DNA of 64,000 bases from the NCBI RefSeq assembly GCF_003946915.1, contig NZ_RPOC01000002.1, positions 248,001 through 312,000 of the forward strand. The letters are read 5' to 3'. The position numbers were made by a program, and so were the translations under genes. Below are positions 35,605 through 44,453 of this stretch, piece after piece. This DNA is from Flavobacterium ustbae (lineage in GTDB: Bacteria > Bacteroidota > Bacteroidia > Flavobacteriales > Flavobacteriaceae). Under the pieces are notes generated by a model. That model was not told where the DNA came from, searched no databases, and worked only from the letters and a program-made list of their open reading frames with translations. The stretch's first letter is position 1; the number at the start of each line of letters is the position of its first letter.

Positions 35605-36363
35605 TCACTCCCATATTTTTCTTATTAGTCTTAATAGTTTTGGTTCTTCTTTTTGTGTACTATCGTTTTGAATTTTTTGTTTTTGCTGCTCTTGCTTTTG
35701 TTGCATAAGTTTCTCCCATTCTTTATTTGTCGGCTGTTTTAAGTCAGCCCCACCTTTATGTGCAAAGTGGACGTAACCAATTTCAGGTTGAGGAAGTTTG
35801 TCTTCACATTCCTTTGAACACAAATTAGTGAGTAAAGGTAAAGTGTCTGTCCCAACACGAAGAGTTATCCAAAGTTGATTTGTTTGCTGATAAGTGATTT
35901 CTTTATTACAAATACTACATTTTAGAGTATCTCCAAAGTATCTAACAGGATTATGTGTAAGTAAAGGAAATCTCATTCGGTTCTTGTAGTTTCCAAATAA
36001 TGCTCTTGTGCTTACACGACTGTCTTTTAGTTTTTTACAGTTACTAATTTCATAAGGAAACCAATGTAAGTTATAAGAAGTGTATGGATCGAAGTATTCA
36101 AGTGATTCCATTTGTCCAATTTCAGGCGGAATTCGTTTTAATTTGCTTCCATAAAGCCAAACCTTTTTTACTTTTTTAAGTTTTGATATACTCTCTGGTA
36201 AAGTATGAATTTGAGAAAATAGTTCTTTTCCAAGCTCATCGAATGGCGAAAATTCTTCTCTATTTTCGTAGGCAACTTTGTCTACATATTCGCAAAGTTT
36301 TTTCCATGCATAAGAGTTTCTATCCTGTACATCGTTTTCAATTTTGTGAATTCTATCGTTCAT
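35605..36363 (-). CDS. Leucine-rich-repeat protein with Cys-pair domain
   Basis: A 252-residue protein. Residues 54-110 contain LRR-like units (LPESISKLKKVKKVWLYGSKLKRIPPEIGQM, split by motif LxxL). A C-terminal domain has CSICNKEI near 149 and CSKEC near 182, a likely zinc knuckle, followed by a Gln/Lys-rich tail. Function unknown; LRR proteins of this sort occur in accessory regions near toxins. It lies between the real thrC terminator and the duplicated thrC end, so it is part of the inserted block. Confidence 0.65.
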   Translation of the reverse strand: MNDRIHKIENDVQDRNSYAWKKLCEYVDKVAYENREEFSPFDELGKELFSQIHTLPESISKLKKVKKVWLYGSKLKRIPPEIGQMESLEYFDPYTSYNLHWFPYEISNCKKLKDSRVSTRALFGNYKNRMRFPLLTHNPVRYFGDTLKCSICNKEITYQQTNQLWITLRVGTDTLPLLTNLCSKECEDKLPQPEIGYVHFAHKGGADLKQPTNKEWEKLMQQKQEQQKQKIQNDSTQKEEPKLLRLIRKIWE

Positions 36364-36566
36364 TATTTATTGTGAAATACTTTTTATACTTCATCTGCTA
36401 ATTTATAGGCTAGAGAAACCTTCATGCATATTAAGTCAGATTGATATGCGAAGATCTATTTTTGTTTTTCCTACTTTTCAAATATATGTATTTTTCTTGC
36501 CAATTTTTAATTTGTGTCAAATAATTAAAATGAAATTTCTTGTTTGAAAAATAGATATTGTTGGAT

Positions 36567-36599
36567 AAAAAAACGACTGAAATAATTTTCAGTCGTTTG
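36567..36599 (-). terminator. Terminator of the thr operon
   Basis: AAACGACTGAAA-TAA-TTTTCAGTCGTTT directly after thrC. Confidence 0.85.
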
Positions 36600-36614
36600 A
36601 TATATAATTAAGAG

Positions 36615-37904
36615 TTACCCCAAGAACTCTTTCAACTCCTCATAAGTCTCAATCTTCACACTAACTTTCTCCTCATTAATAACACTCTCAATCTGTGTTG
36701 GAATCGGAAGCGTAATTCCTAGCGCTGGTTCAACAACGTCTAAGAATTTAATTGGGTGAGCGGTTTCTAAGAAAATACCAAGGGCATTAGGAAATTTTTC
36801 AAGCTCTTTTTTCAAACCTAAATAACCCACAGCGCCGTGAGGTTCTGCGATATAACCGTCGGTTTTGTAGATTTTCTTCATGGCTTCAAGAGTTTGTTCG
36901 TCTGTGTAGCTGTAAGAAGAGAAATCTTTTTCGAAAGCTTTTAAATCATTATTGTATAATTCCTGAATTCTAATAAAGTTACTTGGGTTTCCAACATCCA
37001 TTGCGTTAGAGATTGTTGCTTTAGAAGGTTTCGGGTCGTATTTTCCGTTTTCTAAGAATCTTGGTACGGTGTCGTTTACGTTTGTAGACGCTACAAAATG
37101 CTCAATTGGCAAACCTAATTTTTTTGCCATAATTCCGGCACAGATATTTCCGAAGTTTCCGCTTGGGCAAGAGAAAACCAATGGTTTGTTTTGGCTCTTC
37201 AACGCTTTGTAAGCAAAGAAGAAATAAAACATCTGTGGCAACCAGCGCGCAATATTAATAGAATTTGCCGAAGTCAGGTTTTTGTGCGCCAAAGTTTCGT
37301 CCAAAAACGCTTTTTTCACCATATCCTGGCAATCGTCAAAAACACCGTCAACTTCCAGTGCTTTAATGTTCTGCCCTAAAGTAGTCAATTGTTTTTCCTG
37401 AATATCGCTCACTTTTCCAGACGGATATAAAATGACAACATCTACGCCGTCAACACCCAGGAATCCGCTTGCAACGGCTCCGCCCGTATCGCCCGAAGTT
37501 GCTACTAAAACGGTATTTTTAGCGTCTTTTTTGTCTTTGTTGAAATAACCCAAACAGCGTGACATAAATCGCGCTCCAACGTCTTTAAAAGCCATTGTCG
37601 GTCCGTGGAATAATTCTAACGAATAGATTCCATCTTCGACTTTCACAACCGGGAAATCAAAAACCAAAGTTTCGGCAATGATTTCTTTTAGTTTTGCTTC
37701 TGGTATTTCGTCGCCTACGAATTGTTTAATCGCTTCAAAAGCAATTTCTTCGTGACTTAAACTTTCGATTTTATCAAAAAATGAAGGATCAAGTGGCGTA
37801 ATGCTTTCGGGGAAATATAATCCTTTGTCACTCGCTAATCCTTGTATTACAGCTTCCTGAAAAGAAACTTTTGGGGCATTATGGTTTAAACTGTAGTATT
37901 TCAT
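36615..37904 (-). CDS. thrC: Threonine synthase
   Basis: PLP enzyme that converts O-phosphohomoserine to threonine, the last step of the pathway. It is 429 residues. MKYYSLNHNAPKVSFQEAVIQGLASDKGLYFPE is the typical N-terminal domain, the PLP-Lys region is GPTMAFKDVGARFM (about residue 105), and VATSGDTGGAVASGF (about 137) binds substrate. It is the last gene of the thr operon, with a terminator right behind it. The spacer upstream (37905-38034) contains degenerate TTAGTCC/GGACTA repeats. Confidence 0.95.
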   Translation of the reverse strand: MKYYSLNHNAPKVSFQEAVIQGLASDKGLYFPESITPLDPSFFDKIESLSHEEIAFEAIKQFVGDEIPEAKLKEIIAETLVFDFPVVKVEDGIYSLELFHGPTMAFKDVGARFMSRCLGYFNKDKKDAKNTVLVATSGDTGGAVASGFLGVDGVDVVILYPSGKVSDIQEKQLTTLGQNIKALEVDGVFDDCQDMVKKAFLDETLAHKNLTSANSINIARWLPQMFYFFFAYKALKSQNKPLVFSCPSGNFGNICAGIMAKKLGLPIEHFVASTNVNDTVPRFLENGKYDPKPSKATISNAMDVGNPSNFIRIQELYNNDLKAFEKDFSSYSYTDEQTLEAMKKIYKTDGYIAEPHGAVGYLGLKKELEKFPNALGIFLETAHPIKFLDVVEPALGITLPIPTQIESVINEEKVSVKIETYEELKEFLG

Positions 37905-38034
37905 TGTTTTTTTAGTTCTTAGATTTTTAGTCCTTAGTCCTTAGTTTTTTTTGTTTAGTGCTTAGTTTTTTAGTATTTAGTTTAATCTTTAGCTTTCAGA
38001 CTAAGGACTAGGGACTAACGACTAAGTACTACTA

Positions 38035-38955
38035 TTAAAGAATTCTTACACCGTCTGGATTAATCTTCGAAACGTGAATTTCATACGGTAAATTCATTTT
38101 TTCGTAAACTTCACTCATGGCTTTGGCGATTTGGTCGGCGGTGTTTTTTCCTCGGCTTAAAGCGAAAATCGACGGACCAGAACCTGAAATTCCAGAACCT
38201 AAAGCGCCGTTTTCGTAAGCGGTTTTTTTGATCTGGTCGAAACCTGGAATCAAAACACTTCTAAGAGGTTCAACGATTTCGTCATGAAGCGAACGTCCAA
38301 TTAATTCGTAATCTTTGGTATAAAGACCTGCGACAAGTCCGCCTACATTTCCCCATTGCGTGATGGCGCTTTTTAGGGAAACATTTTGTTTCAAAACCGA
38401 ACGAGCGTCAGAAGTTTTTAATTCAATCTGCGGATGAACCACCGTTGCGAATAATTCTTCCGGACTGTCGATTCTGATAATATCTAGCGGAGCATAACTT
38501 CTTACCAAAGTGAATCCGCCTAAAAGGGCAGGAGCAACGTTGTCGGCGTGCGCATTTCCGCTGGCTAGTTTTTCGCCCTGCATCGCAAATTGAACCAAAT
38601 CTTTACGAGAATATGGTCTTCCTAACAATTCGTTGATTCCGAAAACTGCTCCGGCAGAACTTGCCGCACTGCTTCCGATTCCGCTTCCAGCTTTTATATG
38701 TTTATAGATTTCGATTTCGAAACCAAAATCCAATTCATCCAAAGTCGCTAACATCGCTAAAGCCGCCACACCCGAAACATTTTTCTCGGTTTCAAGCGGT
38801 AAATCGGCACCAACGATTTTAGTAATACGAACGCCTTTCTGATCTGATTTTCGAACGATCATTTCATCACCCGCATTGTCTAAGCAAAGTCCCAAAACGT
38901 CAAATCCGCATGAGAGATTGGCGATAGTTGCAGGACAAAAAAGTTTTATTTCCAT
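38035..38955 (-). CDS. thrB: Homoserine kinase
   Basis: GHMP-family kinase that phosphorylates homoserine. The start is the ATG at 38955 (306 aa); an in-frame ATG at 38973 lies inside an intergenic repeat and adds only six residues. Features are CPATIANLSCGFDVLGLCLD at the front, the ATP loop AGSGIGSSAASSAGAV (about residue 91) and the C-terminal GSGISGSGPSIFAL. It is the middle gene of thrA-thrB-thrC. Confidence 0.94.
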   Translation of the reverse strand: MEIKLFCPATIANLSCGFDVLGLCLDNAGDEMIVRKSDQKGVRITKIVGADLPLETEKNVSGVAALAMLATLDELDFGFEIEIYKHIKAGSGIGSSAASSAGAVFGINELLGRPYSRKDLVQFAMQGEKLASGNAHADNVAPALLGGFTLVRSYAPLDIIRIDSPEELFATVVHPQIELKTSDARSVLKQNVSLKSAITQWGNVGGLVAGLYTKDYELIGRSLHDEIVEPLRSVLIPGFDQIKKTAYENGALGSGISGSGPSIFALSRGKNTADQIAKAMSEVYEKMNLPYEIHVSKINPDGVRIL

Positions 38956-39120
38956 ATTTTTGGTTTTTGCCACGAAGGCACAAAGTCACAAAGTTTTGTT
39001 TTTTTTGCCACGAAGGCTCAAAGACACTAAGATTTTTTATTGCAAAGGCTCTAAGATTTTAGTTTCTGAGCTTAAAAAACTTAAAAACTTAGCGCCTTCG
39101 TGTCTTAGTGGCCAATAATA
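38956..39120. repeat. Degenerate inverted repeat between thrA and thrB
   Basis: TTGCCACGAAGGCACAAAG and TTTGCCACGAAGGCTCAAAG are direct copies, and CCTTCGTGTCTTAGTGGCC near 39093-39114 is the inverse. It is non-coding, inside the thr operon. Confidence 0.65.
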
Positions 39121-41568
39121 TTACACATTCCCGATACGGATGACGTCAGCAAAAATTCCTGAAGCGGTAACGGCTGCACCGGCTCCGGCTCCTTTGATCA
39201 ATAAAGGCTGATCTACGTAACGATCGGTGTAGAAAAGCACGATATTGTCTTTTCCTTCTAAATTATAGAAAGGATGATCTTTTGGAATAAACTGAAGACC
39301 AACGCTTGCTTTTCCGTTTTCGAATTGCGCTACGTATTTCAATCTTGAATCTTTTGCTAAAGCTTCTTTATAAATGTTTTCAAAATGAGAAGCGTGTTTG
39401 ATTAACGAAGCAAAAAAGTCATCATTGTTTGTTGTTGCTAAACATTCAGCTGGTAAAAACGATTCGTTTGCAATAGCGTCAATATCCATTTCGTAACCGC
39501 TTTCGCGAATTAGAATCAGGATTTTACGTGCCACGTCAATTCCGCTTAAGTCGATTTTCGGATCTGGTTCTGTGAAACCTTGAACTCCCGCTTCTTTTAC
39601 GACATCGTGGAAAGAATTATTCTCGTCAAAATTGTTGAAAATAAAGTTCAAACTTCCCGATAAAACCGCTTGGATTTTATGCACTTTATCTCCAGATGCA
39701 ATCAGATTTTTTACAGTATCTATAATTGGCAATCCCGCACCAACATTCGTTTCAAATAAAAATGGAGCGTTGTATTGACGAGATAAGTTTTTCAATTTTT
39801 TATAATTGTCGTAAGCAGAAGAACACGCAATTTTGTTACAAGTTACAACGGCAATACTTTCTTTTAAGAATTTCTCGTAAGCTTCAGAAACTGTTGCGTT
39901 TGCAGTGATATCTACGAAAATGCTGTTACGTAAATTCAATTCTTTCGCTTTTTTGATGAATTGTTCAATACTTGCTGGTTCACCTTCGCTTAAAGCGGCA
40001 TCCCAATTTTTAAGAGAAATTCCGTCTTCATCAAAAATCATTTTTCTAGAGTTTGATAAAGCAATTACACGAACGTTAATTTTTAAAACTTCTTTTAAGA
40101 ATTTTCTCTGATTGTGAATCTGTTCGATGAATTTTTCACCGACATTTCCAACTCCCATTACAAATAAATTCAGCTGTTTAGTGTTTTCTTCAAAGAAATT
40201 TTCGTGTAAGGTATTCAACGCTTTTTTAACGTCTCTTTCGTTAATTACAGTCGAAATATTACGTTCAGAAGCTCCTTGCGCAATCGCACGAATGTTTACG
40301 TTGTTTTTTCCTAAAGTGCTGAACATTCTTCCGCTTAAACCTTGGTGATTTTTCATGTTTTCACCTACCAAAGCAATAATGCAAAGATCTTTTTCTACAT
40401 AACAAGGATCGATTTTGTTCTGCGAAATTTCGATTTCAAAAGCTTTGTTGATCGCAGCTTCGGCATTATCGGCATCAGAATTCAGGATTCCGATACAAAT
40501 TGAATGTTCAGAAGAAGCCTGAGTAATAAAAATTACGTTGATTTTTTCCTGAGATAATACTTCAAATAAACGTCTAGACGAACCCGCAACTCCAATCATT
40601 CCCGGACCTTCAAGTGTTACAAGCGAAATATGATCAATATGGCTAATTCCTTTTACAACAGTATCTTTTGATAAAACCACATCAGAAATTAAAGTTCCTT
40701 CTGCTTCTGGCTCAAAAGTATTTTTGATTAAAATCGGAATGTTTTTTCTTAAAACGGGCTGAATTGTGGGCGGATACAAAACTTTTGCTCCAAAGTGCGA
40801 CAATTCCATTGCCTCTTGGTAAGAGATATTTGCAATTGGCTGCGCTTGTTTTACAATTTTCGGGTTTGCCGTAAACATTCCGTTTACATCTGTCCAGATT
40901 TCCAATTGTTCTGCGTCGATTGCTCCAGCGATAATGGCAGCAGTATAATCAGATCCTCCACGTCCTAGGGTCGAAGTGATTCCGTCAATTGTCTGTGCAA
41001 TAAATCCAGGCAGGATATTGATTTTTGCTTTATTTTGAGCAAAGTATTCTTTAATCAGCTGATTTGAAACTTCGAAGTTTACAGCAGCTTTTCCGAAATT
41101 ATTATCCGTTTTTATTAATTCGCGGCTGTCTTTGTATACAGCCTCTTTTTCAGATTGCTGAAATGCCTGAGCGATAATGAATGAAGAAAGTAATTCTCCG
41201 AAACTTAAAATAGTATCAGCTGTTCTTGGAGACAATTCGCCTAAAAGAAAACAGCCGTCCAGTAAAGTTTCTAAATGGTTGATGATTCTTTTTACATGAC
41301 TTAAAAGACTGCTTTGCTCGCTCACCGGAATCAGTTCTTTTAAAGTATCAAGGTGTTTTTTCTCAATTTCGGCTACAACCTCTCTAAAGCTTTCGTCGTT
41401 TGCGGCTGCTTTTGCGGCTGCGGATTGCAATAAATCGGTTACTTTACTAAGAGCAGAAACAACAACGACCAATTGGTCTTGTTTTGCTTTTTGGTTAACA
41501 ATTTCGAGAACGAGTTTTATATTTTGAGCATTGGCTACAGAAGTTCCGCCAAATTTTAATACTTTCAT
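39121..41568 (-). CDS. thrA: Bifunctional aspartate kinase / homoserine dehydrogenase I
   Basis: An 815-residue fusion catalysing the first and third steps from aspartate to homoserine. The start is the ATG at 41568, which gives MKVLKFGGTSVANAQN. The kinase domain has KFGGTS and GRGGSDYTAAI (about residue 213). Two ACT regulatory domains lie at about 315-455, and the dehydrogenase domain starts near 460 with LFVMGVGNVGEKFI and includes GSLNFIFNNF. The ACT domains imply feedback by threonine. It is the first structural gene, preceded by a threonine-rich leader peptide. Confidence 0.95.
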   Translation of the reverse strand: MKVLKFGGTSVANAQNIKLVLEIVNQKAKQDQLVVVVSALSKVTDLLQSAAAKAAANDESFREVVAEIEKKHLDTLKELIPVSEQSSLLSHVKRIINHLETLLDGCFLLGELSPRTADTILSFGELLSSFIIAQAFQQSEKEAVYKDSRELIKTDNNFGKAAVNFEVSNQLIKEYFAQNKAKINILPGFIAQTIDGITSTLGRGGSDYTAAIIAGAIDAEQLEIWTDVNGMFTANPKIVKQAQPIANISYQEAMELSHFGAKVLYPPTIQPVLRKNIPILIKNTFEPEAEGTLISDVVLSKDTVVKGISHIDHISLVTLEGPGMIGVAGSSRRLFEVLSQEKINVIFITQASSEHSICIGILNSDADNAEAAINKAFEIEISQNKIDPCYVEKDLCIIALVGENMKNHQGLSGRMFSTLGKNNVNIRAIAQGASERNISTVINERDVKKALNTLHENFFEENTKQLNLFVMGVGNVGEKFIEQIHNQRKFLKEVLKINVRVIALSNSRKMIFDEDGISLKNWDAALSEGEPASIEQFIKKAKELNLRNSIFVDITANATVSEAYEKFLKESIAVVTCNKIACSSAYDNYKKLKNLSRQYNAPFLFETNVGAGLPIIDTVKNLIASGDKVHKIQAVLSGSLNFIFNNFDENNSFHDVVKEAGVQGFTEPDPKIDLSGIDVARKILILIRESGYEMDIDAIANESFLPAECLATTNNDDFFASLIKHASHFENIYKEALAKDSRLKYVAQFENGKASVGLQFIPKDHPFYNLEGKDNIVLFYTDRYVDQPLLIKGAGAGAAVTASGIFADVIRIGNV

Positions 41569-41755
41569 TTTATTTTTTCTTAGGTGTAAAGGTTCTGAGT
41601 TGCTAAGGTTCAAAGATTATAGACTGTGAACTGAAACTGAAAACGGTTACTATTGTTTTTTTTTCTTTTTGTAAATGTTTTCTATGTATCCATTAACTTT
41701 CTTCTTTTGCGAAAAAAGTATAGACAACCTGGATTATATGTAAAAATGTATACCC

Positions 41756-41860
41756 CTAAGGGGTAGTAGTTGTTGTAGTAGAAATAATGGTAGCAGCAAT
41801 TGCAACTCGTGTTTGAGCTGTAATAATTGTAGAATGATATTTTATGCTGTTACTTTTCAT
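41756..41860 (-). CDS. thrL: Threonine operon leader peptide
   Basis: A 34-residue frame, ATG at 41860 to TAG at 41758-41756, reading MKSNSIKYHSTIITAQTRVA then IAATIISTTTTTTP. It has ten Thr (six consecutive near the end) and six Ile codons, closely resembling the logic of the E. coli thr leader. It lies 187 nt before thrA on the same strand. Ribosome stalling at the Thr run when charged tRNA-Thr is scarce would change folding of the following RNA. I could not identify one unambiguous terminator in 41569-41755; a weak GTATA/TATAC stem followed by TTTTTT at about 41715-41756 is the best candidate. Confidence 0.85.
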   Translation of the reverse strand: MKSNSIKYHSTIITAQTRVAIAATIISTTTTTTP

Positions 41861-41871
41861 TTTTGATTTTT

Positions 41872-41879
41872 CAAAAGTA
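41872..41879 (-). promoter_or_regulatory. Putative -7 element of the thr operon
   Basis: TACTTTTG on the minus strand fits TAnnTTTG. It lies only 12 nt before the leader ATG, which would make the transcript almost leaderless. Confidence 0.5.
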
Positions 41880-42213
41880 CAGCTTTTTATAAGAGTTAAA
41901 AACTTGAAAAGCTTTTTTACGAATATTTTAATAATTCAAATCTGCGTAATTTAATATTGAGCATTTGTTAAAAGAGGATATGTTAAATTGATGTTTTGAT
42001 ATATTTTGGAATGTAGTTTTTAAAGATTTAATCCGTTCAAAAGACTGAATTTTAATTCAAAATGATCTAAAAATGGAACGAAAGACAAAGTTTTAGTTCA
42101 AAAAGAAATTTAAAGTATTTAAATGGCTTTTGTTAAAATCTTAATTATTGTGATAATTTTTTGCTTTTTAATATTGATTTGTTGAATTTTGGCGTTTAAA
42201 ATTTCAAATCATC
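41880..42213. other. Divergent spacer thr operon-ammonia-lyase
   Basis: AT-rich and without a gene; it carries the divergent promoters. Confidence 0.6.
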
Positions 42214-43728
42214 ATGAGAGAGATCCATTATATAAGTTCAGAAACTATTACTTTAGAAACCTTACAAGAAATTCTAAGTCAGAATAAAATATTAGAATTG
42301 TCTGAAGAGGCTAAAGTCAATGTTCAGAAATGCCGTGATTATTTAGATAAAAAAATGGCATCGCACACAGCGCCAATTTATGGAATCAATACTGGTTTTG
42401 GCTCTTTGTATAGTGTGAAAATCTCTAATGAAAATTTATCTAAACTTCAGGAAAATTTAGTTAAATCACACGCTTGCGGAACAGGAGAAGAAGTTCCAGC
42501 TGAGATTGTGAAAATGATGCTTTTGCTGAAAATCCAATCTTTAAGTTATGGACATTCTGGCATTCAGTTACAAACACTGGAGCGTTTAGTTGACTTTTAT
42601 AATAATGATATTCTGCCTATTATTTATACGCAAGGTTCACTTGGAGCTTCTGGAGATTTAGCTCCTTTGGCACATTTGTCTTTGCCATTAATAGGTGAAG
42701 GAATTGTACTTTTTGAAGGAAAAAAAGTAGCTTCTGCCGAAGTTTTAGAACATTTTAACTGGGAACCAATCGTTTTGCAGTCAAAAGAAGGTTTGGCTTT
42801 ATTAAACGGAACGCAGTTTATGAGTGCTTATGGAGCGCATATTTTAATTAAAGCTTACAAATATTCGTATCTAGCCGATTTAATCGGAACTATTTCGTTG
42901 GAAGGATTTGACGGAAGAATCGAACCTTTTAATGAATTGATCCATTATATTCGTCCGCACAAAGGGCAAATCGTAACCGCACAACGCATTACTGAATTTT
43001 TGGACGGAAGCGAAATTATCACTCAAGAAAAGAAACACGTACAAGATCCGTATTCTTTCCGTTGTATGCCGCAAGTTCATGGCGCTTCAAAAGACGCCAT
43101 TGATTATGTTCGAAAAGTTTTCAAAACAGAAATCAATTCGGTTACCGATAATCCTAATATTTTTATTGAAGCCGATCAGATTATTTCTGGAGGAAATTTC
43201 CACGGACAGCCTTTGGCTTTAGCGCTTGATTTTATGGCAATTGCTTTGGCAGAATTAGGAAGCATTTCTGAAAGAAGAACGTATCAATTAATTTCAGGAT
43301 TGCGTAATCTTCCTGCCTTTTTAGTAGATAATCCAGGATTGAATTCAGGATTTATGATTCCGCAATACACAGCGGCAAGTATCGCAAGTCAGAACAAGCA
43401 ATTGGCAACTCCGGCAAGTATTGATAGTATTGTCTCTAGCAACGGCCAAGAAGACCATGTAAGCATGGGAGCAAACGGTGCTACAAAAGCCTTACGAATT
43501 TTAGACAATTTAGAACGTATTTTGGCAATAGAATTATTAAATGCGTCACAGGCAATTGCATATAGAGAGCCACTAAAATCGAGCGATTTTATCGAAATGT
43601 TCTTGAATAGCTACAGAGAAATCGTGCCTTTGGTAAAAGAAGATAGAATCTTACATAATGACATAGAAAATACGGTTTTATTTTTAAAGAGTTTTCAAAT
43701 TGAAAACGATTTGTTAACAATGGCTTAA
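42214..43728 (+). CDS. hutH: Histidine/aromatic amino acid ammonia-lyase
   Basis: A 504-residue MIO-dependent lyase that removes ammonia from histidine to give urocanate. The self-cyclising triad Ala-Ser-Gly is in LGASGDLAPLAHLSLP (about residue 145). YGINTGFGSL (about 53) carries the catalytic Tyr, and SHACGTGE (about 83) has the His found in histidine-selective enzymes. No hutU, hutI or hutG is adjacent. A tyrosine ammonia-lyase role, as in flexirubin-type pigment clusters, cannot be excluded from sequence. Confidence 0.85.
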   Translation: MREIHYISSETITLETLQEILSQNKILELSEEAKVNVQKCRDYLDKKMASHTAPIYGINTGFGSLYSVKISNENLSKLQENLVKSHACGTGEEVPAEIVKMMLLLKIQSLSYGHSGIQLQTLERLVDFYNNDILPIIYTQGSLGASGDLAPLAHLSLPLIGEGIVLFEGKKVASAEVLEHFNWEPIVLQSKEGLALLNGTQFMSAYGAHILIKAYKYSYLADLIGTISLEGFDGRIEPFNELIHYIRPHKGQIVTAQRITEFLDGSEIITQEKKHVQDPYSFRCMPQVHGASKDAIDYVRKVFKTEINSVTDNPNIFIEADQIISGGNFHGQPLALALDFMAIALAELGSISERRTYQLISGLRNLPAFLVDNPGLNSGFMIPQYTAASIASQNKQLATPASIDSIVSSNGQEDHVSMGANGATKALRILDNLERILAIELLNASQAIAYREPLKSSDFIEMFLNSYREIVPLVKEDRILHNDIENTVLFLKSFQIENDLLTMA

Positions 43729-43750
43729 CACTGAAACGTGTTATTGAAGG

Positions 43751-43758
43751 TAATTTTG
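43751..43758 (+). promoter_or_regulatory. Putative -7 element of the phosphate transport pair
   Basis: TAATTTTG fits TAnnTTTG, 27 nt before the start of the DUF47 gene. Confidence 0.5.
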
Positions 43759-43777
43759 CGCTATCAAAAATAAAACA

Positions 43778-44422
43778 ATGTCAATAAACAGTATTTTCCA
43801 ATTTTTAGTGCCGAAAGACAAAAAATTCTTTCCACTTTTTGAAGAAGCTTCAAGCAATTTAATTGAATTAGCTTCTAACTTACACGAAGCTGTAAATTTA
43901 CCATTAAAGGAAAGAGAAGTTCTTTTTCAAAAAATTGACGAATTAGAGCAAAAAGGAGAAGACATTACACGTCAGACCAATTTAGAATTGAGTAGAAATT
44001 TCATTACTCCATTCGATAGAGAAGACATCCACACTTTAATTACTTCTATTGATAACGTTGCAGATTACCTTCACGGAGCTGCAAGCCGTATGAAACTGTA
44101 TCAAGTAGATAAGATTACAAAATCTATCAGAAAGATGACAGAAATCAATCTTGAAGCTTGTCAAAACATTGACAGTGCGGTAAAAGAGTTGAGCAACTTA
44201 AAGAATATCAATGTTATTAAAGAAGCTTGTGCTAGAATCAACAAACTAGAAAACAAGTCTGATAACGTATATAACAAAGCAGTTTTTGAAATTTTTGAAA
44301 ACGAAACAGATGCTAAAAATATTATTAAATATAAAGAAGTATTATCTGTTTTAGAATCAGCAACAGACAAATGTAAGAGTGTTGCGAACATACTAGAATC
44401 TATTTCTGTAAAACATTCTTAA
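43778..44422 (+). CDS. DUF47 (PhoU-like) phosphate transport accessory protein
   Basis: A 214-residue all-helical protein of the DUF47/PhoU-like family. It begins MSINSIFQFLVPKDKKFFPLFEEAS and contains FITPFDREDIHTLITSIDNVADYL, the metal-binding helix signature of the family. Such proteins sit next to Pit transporters and are thought to regulate phosphate uptake. The pit gene starts 31 nt later. Confidence 0.9.
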   Translation: MSINSIFQFLVPKDKKFFPLFEEASSNLIELASNLHEAVNLPLKEREVLFQKIDELEQKGEDITRQTNLELSRNFITPFDREDIHTLITSIDNVADYLHGAASRMKLYQVDKITKSIRKMTEINLEACQNIDSAVKELSNLKNINVIKEACARINKLENKSDNVYNKAVFEIFENETDAKNIIKYKEVLSVLESATDKCKSVANILESISVKHS

Positions 44423-44453
44423 TTCAATTTTTTCAATCTGAAGTTATAATTTT

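Noticed and set aside
41569-41755. A textbook attenuator terminator between thr leader and thrA
   Set aside because: Only a weak AT-rich stem before a T run was visible; not strong enough to annotate as a terminator.
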